Shown in pieces: positions 46,501 to 51,403 of a DNA stretch of 51,403 nt. Made by a program: the position numbers and the translations under genes. The notes below the pieces were generated by a model. That model was not told where the DNA came from, did not search any database, and worked only from the letters and a program-made list of their open reading frames with translations. This stretch comes from JBGVSA01 sp041807905 (GTDB taxonomy: Bacteria > Pseudomonadota > Gammaproteobacteria > Burkholderiales > Rhodocyclaceae): NCBI RefSeq assembly GCF_041807905.1, contig NZ_JBGVSA010000027.1, positions 1 through 51,403 of the forward strand. The letters are read 5' to 3'. Within the stretch, counting starts at the first letter, position 1. Each line of letters starts with the position of its first letter.

Positions 46501-49415
46501 GTGCGGACGATGCCGCCGGCAATACTGCCGTCGCCTCGCGCAGCATCTACGTGGCAGGCGCGGACGATTGGTTCAACGCCGGCTCGTCCGACCGCATCGA
46601 CATCCTCGCCGACAAGCGCAGCTACGAGCCCGGCGACAAGGCCCGCTTCGAAGTGCGCATGCCGTTCCGCGAAGCGACCGCGCTGGTGACGGTCGAGCGC
46701 GAAGGCGTGCTCGCTTCGTACGTGCAGCAGATATCCGCCAAGTCGCCTTTCGTGGACGTGCCCATCGCCGACAACTACGGCCCGAACGCCTACGTGTCGG
46801 TGATGGTGGTGCGCGGCCGCGTCGATCCTGAACAACCGGGGCCGTTCGCGTGGCTCAGGCGCATGGTGTATCGCATCGGCATGTTCTTCGGCATCGTCAA
46901 GGAGATGCCGCGCGAAGTCGACACGCGCCCGACCGCGCTCGTCGACCTGACCAAGCCGGCTTTCAAGCTCGGCATGGTGCCGATCCGCGTCGGCTGGAAG
47001 GCCTATGAACTGAAGGTCGCCGTGCAACCCGAACACAGCACCTACAAGGTGCGGGACAAGGCGGCCGTGCACATCACGGTGACCGACGCCGACGGCAAGC
47101 CGGCATCAGGCGCCGAAGTCGCGCTGGCCGCCGTCGACGAAGGCCTGCTGGCACTGGCACCGGCCGATTCGTGGAATCTGCTCGACGCGATGATGAAACG
47201 TCGCCCCGACGAGGTGGATACCTCCACCGCGCAGTCGCAAGTCATCGGCAAGCGCCACTTTGGCAAGAAGGCTGTCGCCGCGGGCGGCGGCGGCGGGTCG
47301 GCCAATGCTCGCGAGTTGTTCGATACGCTGCTGCTGTGGCAGGGCTCCATCAAGCTCGACGCCAACGGCAGCGCGCGCGTGGAAGTGCCGCTCAACGATT
47401 CGTTGACCAGCTTCCGCATCGAGGCCATCGCCCACGCAGGGATCCAGCAATTCGGCTCCGGGGGCGCGTCGATCAACACCACGCAGGAGTTGATGCTCTT
47501 CGCCGGGCTGCCGCCCTTCGTGCGCGAAGGCGACCGCTTTGCCGCGATGGTGACGGTGCGCAATGGCGGTGAGCGTGCGCTCAAGCTCGACGTCACCGCG
47601 CAATACGCCGCAGCCGGCTCGCAGGACGGCAGGACGCAGGCGGCCCCACCCGCCCCACTGCCACCGCAGTCGGTCAGCCTGCAGGCGGGCGAAGCCAAGA
47701 CGCTGTCCTTCGCCGCCATCGCCCCGGTCAATGCCACACGGCTCGACTGGAGCGTGACCGCGCAGGAAACCGGGGGCGCTGCGCATGACGCGCTCAAGGT
47801 CAGCCAGACCGTCGGCGCGGCCTATCCGGTGCGCGTGTATCAACAAACGCTGGAGCAGCTCGAAGCCGGCAAGCCGCTGACTTTCCCGGTGCAGATTCCG
47901 AAGGGCGCCGTGGCGGGCCGCGGCGGCGTAGACGTGCGCCTGGCCAAATCGCTGGGCGGCGATTTCAGCGCCGTGCGCGACTGGATGAGCCGCTATCCGT
48001 ACGTGTGCCTGGAGCAGCAGACATCGGTGGCCATCGCGCTCGAAGACGAAAAGCGTTGGACGCCGATCGCCAATCGACTGCCGGTGTACCTCGACGGCGA
48101 CGGTCTGGCGCGTTACTTCCCCACACCGCTCCTGCAAGGGGACGACACGCTGACTGCGTACCTCCTGGCGATCACCAATGAAGCCGGCTGGGAGATCCCG
48201 GAAGCCTCGCGCGACCGCATGCTCAAGGGTCTGAGCGATTTCGTCGCGGGTCGCGTGATCCGCCACGGCGCACTGCCGACGGCGGATCTCGCCATGCGCA
48301 AGCTGGCTGCCATCGAAGCCCTTTCGCGCTACGACGCGGCGAAGGCGTCGATGCTGCAGTCGATCGAGATCGCGCCCAACCTGTGGCCGAGTTCGGCGGT
48401 GCTGGACTGGATCTCGGTGCTCTCGCGCATGAAGGACATCCCCGACCGCGAGGCCAAGCTCAACGACGCGCGCCAGATATTGCGCTCCCGCCTGATGTTC
48501 TCCGGCACCACGCTCAACTTCTCGACCGAGAAGGCGGACTACCTGTGGTGGCTGATGGTGACGCCCGACCTCAACGCGGTGCGCGCGCTGCGATTGCTGT
48601 CGGACGACCCCAGCTTCGCCGCTGACATGCCGCGCCTGGCGCGGGGCGCGCTCGGTCGTCAGCAAGCCGGCCACTGGCGCACCACCAACGCCAACGCCTG
48701 GGGTGTGCTGGCGCTGCGCCGCTTCCAGCAGCGCTTTGAACGCGATCCGGTCACGGGCCTCACCGAGGCCAGGCTCGGCGACATGGCGCAGACGCTCAAT
48801 TGGTCGCAGGCACAATCGCGCAACACGGGAGATCCCACCCAGGGCACGCCGATCGGCGATGGCGTCGACGCACACTTCGGATGGCCGGCCGGCACCGCGC
48901 AGCTTTCGCTCGCGCATGAAGGCGGTGGCAAGCCGTGGGCGTTCATCGCCTCGCGCGCAGCGCTGCCGCTCGACAAAGCCCTGTTCGCTGGCTACCAGAT
49001 CAAGCGCACCGTCACGCCGATCGAGCAGAAGAAGAGCGGCGTATGGTCGCGCGGTGATGTTTACCGCGTAACGCTCGACGTCGATGCGCAATCGGACATG
49101 ACGTGGGTAGTCATCAACGATCCGATTCCGGCTGGCGCAACAATCCTCGGCAGCGGACTGGGCGGCGACTCGTCGCAACTGGCGTCGGGCGAGAAAGCCC
49201 AAGGCTGGGTGCGCCCGACGTTTGAAGAGCGTGCATTCGAGGGCTTCCGCGCCTATTACCGCTACATGCCCAAGGGCAAGGTGCAGTTGCAGTACACCGT
49301 GCGGCTCAACAACGTCGGCGCCTTCGAAATGCCCGGCTCGCGCGTCGAAGCGCTCTATGCGCCCGAGGTGTTCGGCGAAATGCCTGTGCCAAGGATCGAG
49401 GTGAAAGAGCCTTGA
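43518..49415 (+). CDS. Alpha-2-macroglobulin family protein with thioester (YfhM-like)
   Basis: Very large periplasmic protease trap (1965 aa), ATG at 43518 with AGGAG. Signal-like N-terminus MSPSRILSVAAIVGLAFIIPPTVAVDAA without a lipobox Cys. Visible landmarks: several MG-type beta domains; TDRPLFRAGETVSMKHFVR; an acidic insert around residues 810-840 (YGDDEEDVDDE); AAVDEGLLAL; GGGGGSANARELFDTLLLW; and the thioester motif CLEQ at Cys1497 (YPYVCLEQQTS). The thioester can trap attacking proteases covalently, and such proteins usually pair with PBP1C for envelope defence or repair. pbpC follows here, separated by a DUF559 gene and a hairpin. The absence of a lipid anchor is unlike E. coli YfhM. 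Confidence 0.9.
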   Translation: MSPSRILSVAAIVGLAFIIPPTVAVDAARVESFSPKGEVKAVRQVVARFSEPMVTFGDPRTEAPFDINCPAKGNGHWADTRNWIYDFEQDLPAGLNCQFKLRDKITTHAGGPVTPATFAFSTGGPAVRNTWPHEGSEEIDEQQVFLLGLDAPADVRSIKGNAYCSVSGIGERIGLEVIEGAERDKIIAEQQDRAHYFFGVLTKRGQLGTLAVKDNSLKDAPLVLARCARRLPPGAEVSLVWGAGIRTASGIPTRENQTLTYRVREDFVIRQSCMRLNAEAGCTPVLPLTLSFSAPVPRELAAKITLKGASGTQSPDPIGEHEKTVDSVSFAPPFAPRSEVTLSLPSKFVDDSGRSPTNAASFPLKVRIDDDPPLIKFPSRFGILESNAQPMLPVTVRNVEATLKGLQLTVPKDADRPASGRMARIDARDDTTLARWIARVMRGPEDSDDGYVPEGTRSIFDGDEGAKPLTLPRTDGDRTFEVIGIPLPKPGFYVVEFASDRLGAALHGEKAPYYAYSSALVTNMAVHFKHGRESSLVWVTQLDNAQPVAGAKVRISDCRGEREWEGVTDDKGMARVEREIPRYSRWKECRYAPSAHIVTARKGDDTSFMLSTWQDGIERWQFNLTGGDEAGPVLAHTVTDRPLFRAGETVSMKHFVRTHVSAGFGELKGANLPSKLVIEHMGSGQTYEQPLSWSNGSALSTWVIPKEAKLGGYDIYLRTPNGRTLHSGTFRVEQFRVPLMRAQLKPPATPAVGGGKVEIDAQLSYMAGGPAAGQSVKFRSRLEPHTFSFSQFDDFSFGGSAPREGITAVQPYAYDPYGDDEEDVDDEAANASSAGQSRYPVQTRTVTLDSSGGARVAFDGLPKVDAPQALAVEMEYSDPNGQILTAATRALVLPSQLVLGMRMESYYATKDKLAFKVLAVDAAGKPQAGRKVVVDAYSRSTYAYRKRLLGGFYSYEQTQEVRKAGVACKGETDAKGLVVCDGEAPATGELILVARADDAAGNTAVASRSIYVAGADDWFNAGSSDRIDILADKRSYEPGDKARFEVRMPFREATALVTVEREGVLASYVQQISAKSPFVDVPIADNYGPNAYVSVMVVRGRVDPEQPGPFAWLRRMVYRIGMFFGIVKEMPREVDTRPTALVDLTKPAFKLGMVPIRVGWKAYELKVAVQPEHSTYKVRDKAAVHITVTDADGKPASGAEVALAAVDEGLLALAPADSWNLLDAMMKRRPDEVDTSTAQSQVIGKRHFGKKAVAAGGGGGSANARELFDTLLLWQGSIKLDANGSARVEVPLNDSLTSFRIEAIAHAGIQQFGSGGASINTTQELMLFAGLPPFVREGDRFAAMVTVRNGGERALKLDVTAQYAAAGSQDGRTQAAPPAPLPPQSVSLQAGEAKTLSFAAIAPVNATRLDWSVTAQETGGAAHDALKVSQTVGAAYPVRVYQQTLEQLEAGKPLTFPVQIPKGAVAGRGGVDVRLAKSLGGDFSAVRDWMSRYPYVCLEQQTSVAIALEDEKRWTPIANRLPVYLDGDGLARYFPTPLLQGDDTLTAYLLAITNEAGWEIPEASRDRMLKGLSDFVAGRVIRHGALPTADLAMRKLAAIEALSRYDAAKASMLQSIEIAPNLWPSSAVLDWISVLSRMKDIPDREAKLNDARQILRSRLMFSGTTLNFSTEKADYLWWLMVTPDLNAVRALRLLSDDPSFAADMPRLARGALGRQQAGHWRTTNANAWGVLALRRFQQRFERDPVTGLTEARLGDMAQTLNWSQAQSRNTGDPTQGTPIGDGVDAHFGWPAGTAQLSLAHEGGGKPWAFIASRAALPLDKALFAGYQIKRTVTPIEQKKSGVWSRGDVYRVTLDVDAQSDMTWVVINDPIPAGATILGSGLGGDSSQLASGEKAQGWVRPTFEERAFEGFRAYYRYMPKGKVQLQYTVRLNNVGAFEMPGSRVEALYAPEVFGEMPVPRIEVKEP

Positions 49416-49424
49416 GGCGGGTCG

Positions 49425-49454
49425 GAAGGGCTCAGCCGAAAAACTGAGCCCTTC
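49425..49454 (+). terminator. Hairpin after the macroglobulin gene
   Basis: A perfect 11-bp stem (GAAGGGCTCAG at 49425-49435 with CTGAGCCCTTC at 49444-49454) and an 8-nt loop CCGAAAAA, ten nt after the stop codon. No T run follows, so it may cause partial termination between the large gene and the DUF559/pbpC pair. Confidence 0.5.
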
Positions 49455-49489
49455 TCGCGCCAGACCATTCAATTCACCAGCGAAACGAA

Positions 49490-49945
49490 TTGTTCGACGA
49501 CATCAAACTCCCTCCACGCGCCACTGCCGACACGGACACGGTCGCCGCCAGGCGCCCCAGCCCCCCTCTCCCACTGGGAGAGGGGCCGGGGGTGAGGGCT
49601 GCTACGCAAGCCGCAAAAGATAAGAACCACAGCAAAAAGGCCGCCCTCCCCGAAGACCTGAAATCCTTCGCGCGTGAGCTCCGCCACGGCCAGACAGACG
49701 CCGAAAGAGCGCTCTGGCAGGTACTCCGTGGCCGCCGCATGGCGGGCGCCAGGTTTCGTCGCCAACATCCGCTCGAACCCTACGTTCTCGACTTCTACTG
49801 TCACGACCTCAAGCTCGCCATTGAACTCGACGGAGGCCAGCACAACGCAGAACAGGGCCGCACTCACGATGAGCGCCGTAGCGCATTCCTTGCCAGCCAG
49901 GGAGAGGGGAGAGCCGATCTCATGGCGGTGGCGAGGGAAGAATGA
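49490..49945 (+). pseudogene. Truncated DUF559 (VSR-like endonuclease fold) gene in repeat
   Basis: The core is clear: FARELRHGQTDAERALWQVLRGRRMAGARFRRQHPLEPYVLDFYCHDLKLAIELDGGQHN, the DUF559 endonuclease-like domain with the LAIELDGGQH metal-binding region. Normal members continue with a conserved segment ending near RFWNNEV; here that is replaced by SAFLASQGEGRADLMAVAREE. The first part (PLPLGEGPGVRAA) is the translation of a dispersed repeat. GGGAGAGGGG occurs at 49576-49585 and again at 49900-49909, on either side of the core, so the gene was probably cut by recombination between repeat copies. The best start is a TTG at 49490, which is doubtful. Probably not functional, though its stop overlaps the pbpC start (ATGA). 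Confidence 0.7.
49563..49585. repeat. Dispersed palindromic repeat (PLPLGEG type)
   Basis: CCCCTCTCCC pairs with GGGAGAGGGG around a 3-nt ACT loop. In translation it gives PLPLGEG, a well-known repeat motif in proteobacterial intergenic DNA. A half copy, GGGAGAGGGG, lies at 49900-49909. Confidence 0.75.
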
Positions 49946-51403
49946 TCCGCCGTCTGGGCAAGCGTCGGCCCTCGCCCCGTCTCCTGCTCCGGGCGGGTGC
50001 AGCCGCGCTCGTCCTGAGCACGATGGCGGTCTGTGTGTCAGTCGCCCTGTCGCCCATACCGGACTTCGCAACGGTACGCGCTTCAGCGCAAAGCTCAGAG
50101 GCCGAACTCCTCGACCGCCATGGTGAAGTGCTCCAACGCCTGCGCGTCGCCAGGCATGAACGCGTGCTCGCGTGGGTGGCCCTCGACGACATGTCGGCCG
50201 CTCTGCCCCGCGCCGTCATCGCTGCCGAAGACCAGCGTTTTGCGTGGCATCCGGGGGTCGATCCCATCGGCATGTTCTCGGCGCTGGCCGACAACATCAC
50301 GCGCACGCGGCCACGCGGCGCCAGCACGATCTCGATGCAATTAGCATCGATCCTGACCGACGGCCGGGAGGGCCCCCGCTCCTTCGGCGACAAGCTGCGA
50401 CAGGCGCGCGATGCCCTGGCGCTGGAGATACGTTGGAGCAAGCGTGAGATTCTCGAGGCCTACCTCAATCGGGTGAGCTTCCGTGGCGAACTGGTCGGTA
50501 TCGATGCCGCGTCGCGAGGCCTGCTCGCCAAGGGTCCGGGCGGGCTGGACGAAGCCGACTCCGCCGTACTGGCCGCACTCATCCGCGCACCGGGTGCTTC
50601 GCGTGCGGCCGTCGGCCGTCGTGCGTGCGCCGTGGTACGAGCATTGCGGGGCGGCAGTTGCGACGATGCCGCGTATGCCGCCGCCACACTACCGACGCGC
50701 CCCTACCCCATGCGCGGGACAGATGACGCCCCTCATCTGGCGGTACGTTTGCTGAGAACACCGGGCGAGCATCTAACGACCACGCTCGACGCGCGCCTGC
50801 AGCGCTTTGCGAGCGAAACCCTACGTTCGCGACTGGCCGAACTGGCGGGGCGCAATGTAGAAGATGGCGCGGTGGTCGTGCTCGACAATCGCACCGGCGA
50901 CGTGCTGGCCTACGTGGGCTCGTCGGGTGATCTGTCTGGCGCGCCGGAAGTCGACGGCGTCGCCGCCCTGCGCCAGCCCGGCTCCACGCTCAAACCTTTC
51001 CTGTTCGGGCTTGCCATCGACCAAGGCTGGCTGACGGCGGCGTCGATCCTCGACGACTCGCCGCTGGCGCTGACGACGCCGACCGGGCTCTACATTCCGC
51101 AGGACTACGACAAGGACTTCAAGGGCGCGGTGACGGTGCGCACCGCGCTGGCTGGCTCGCTCAACGTGCCATCGGTGCGCGCGCTGACCATCGTTGGCGT
51201 GGATCGCTTTCTGCAGTCCCTGCGCGCCTTCGGCATGACAAGCTTCTCGCGCGATGCGGATCACTACGGCTACGGCCTGGCGCTGGGCGGCGCAGAGACG
51301 ACCCTGTTGTCGCTGACCAACGCCTACCGCGCGCTCGCCAATGGCGGCCAGTGGACGCCGACGCAGTTCGTGACCGCAGTCCCGCACCCGCCACAACAAG
51401 TGA
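49942..51403 (+). CDS. pbpC: Penicillin-binding protein 1C, N-terminal part (runs off the window)
   Basis: Bifunctional peptidoglycan synthase of the PBP1C type; 487 codons are visible and no stop is reached in frame. ATG at 49942 (overlapping the DUF559 TGA by 3 nt), then a short membrane anchor (VLSTMAVCVSVALSPI). The glycosyltransferase domain has AVIAAEDQRFAWHPGVDP and RGASTISMQLA (the catalytic Glu lies in AAEDQRF). The transpeptidase domain has the serine SxxK in QPGSTLKPFL and SxN in GSLNVPSVR; the KTG motif lies beyond the window. PBP1C next to an alpha-2-macroglobulin gene is the usual arrangement for this pair. Confidence 0.9.
   Translation, partial: MIRRLGKRRPSPRLLLRAGAAALVLSTMAVCVSVALSPIPDFATVRASAQSSEAELLDRHGEVLQRLRVARHERVLAWVALDDMSAALPRAVIAAEDQRFAWHPGVDPIGMFSALADNITRTRPRGASTISMQLASILTDGREGPRSFGDKLRQARDALALEIRWSKREILEAYLNRVSFRGELVGIDAASRGLLAKGPGGLDEADSAVLAALIRAPGASRAAVGRRACAVVRALRGGSCDDAAYAAATLPTRPYPMRGTDDAPHLAVRLLRTPGEHLTTTLDARLQRFASETLRSRLAELAGRNVEDGAVVVLDNRTGDVLAYVGSSGDLSGAPEVDGVAALRQPGSTLKPFLFGLAIDQGWLTAASILDDSPLALTTPTGLYIPQDYDKDFKGAVTVRTALAGSLNVPSVRALTIVGVDRFLQSLRAFGMTSFSRDADHYGYGLALGGAETTLLSLTNAYRALANGGQWTPTQFVTAVPHPPQQV

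Overview
The window is GC-rich, densely coded DNA from a free-living Gram-negative bacterium, most likely a betaproteobacterium (Burkholderiales or Rhodocyclales). The basis is the gene families: ugpBAEC, a pyrophosphate-dependent phosphofructokinase, mdtABC with a NodT-type outer-membrane lipoprotein, a complex I NDUFA9-like protein next to a soluble lytic transglycosylase, and lipoproteins with poly-serine linkers like those of plant-polysaccharide degraders. The genus cannot be fixed from the sequence alone. I see no rRNA, tRNA, CRISPR array, integrase, transposase or phage gene. The whole reads as chromosomal backbone with a few accessory islands.

Layout. 1-617: a non-coding dispersed-repeat region. 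618-6241: ugpBAEC (glycerol-3-phosphate type ABC importer), then pfp and a clear terminator. 6284-15232: a sugar-acid utilisation locus. A leftward operon encodes two permeases, an ATPase, a solute-binding protein and a DUF2264 protein; facing it are a GH88 unsaturated glucuronyl hydrolase and a LacI-family regulator. These probably import and cleave unsaturated uronic-acid oligosaccharides under LacI control. 15251-24495: a leftward mdtABC-type RND efflux operon ending in its own outer-membrane channel. 24776-26781: an AmpG-like permease overlapping a SMUG-type uracil-DNA glycosylase.

26877-30346 holds three tandem, leftward lipoprotein genes, each with an acidic tether, a poly-serine linker and an unassigned C-terminal domain. 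30784-33236 holds the ABC-F protein YbiT overlapping an exported CYTH-like protein. 33255-35736 is a leftward membrane set: a DUF2167 protein, an M50 metalloprotease and a DUF2007 protein. A probable FNR/Anr box separates it from a nitronate-monooxygenase-like flavoprotein with a Cys-rich tail (35943-37148). Next come a CREST/ceramidase-like membrane protein overlapping 5-formyl-THF cyclo-ligase, and then rightward slt, the NDUFA9-like gene, a TlpA-like thioredoxin and a TIGR03862/HI0933 flavoprotein. The window closes with a very large thioester alpha-2-macroglobulin, a truncated DUF559 gene embedded in a repeat, and the 5' part of pbpC (PBP1C), which runs off the end.

No single gene set is convincingly a new system. 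The best leads are the three poly-serine lipoproteins, the exported CYTH-like protein that lacks one Glu of the family motif, the uronate locus with a candidate shared operator, the putative O2-responsive Cys-rich NMO, and two structured leaders (before the AmpG-like gene and before the tlpA-like gene). All functions are inferred from motifs read by eye; no database search was run.
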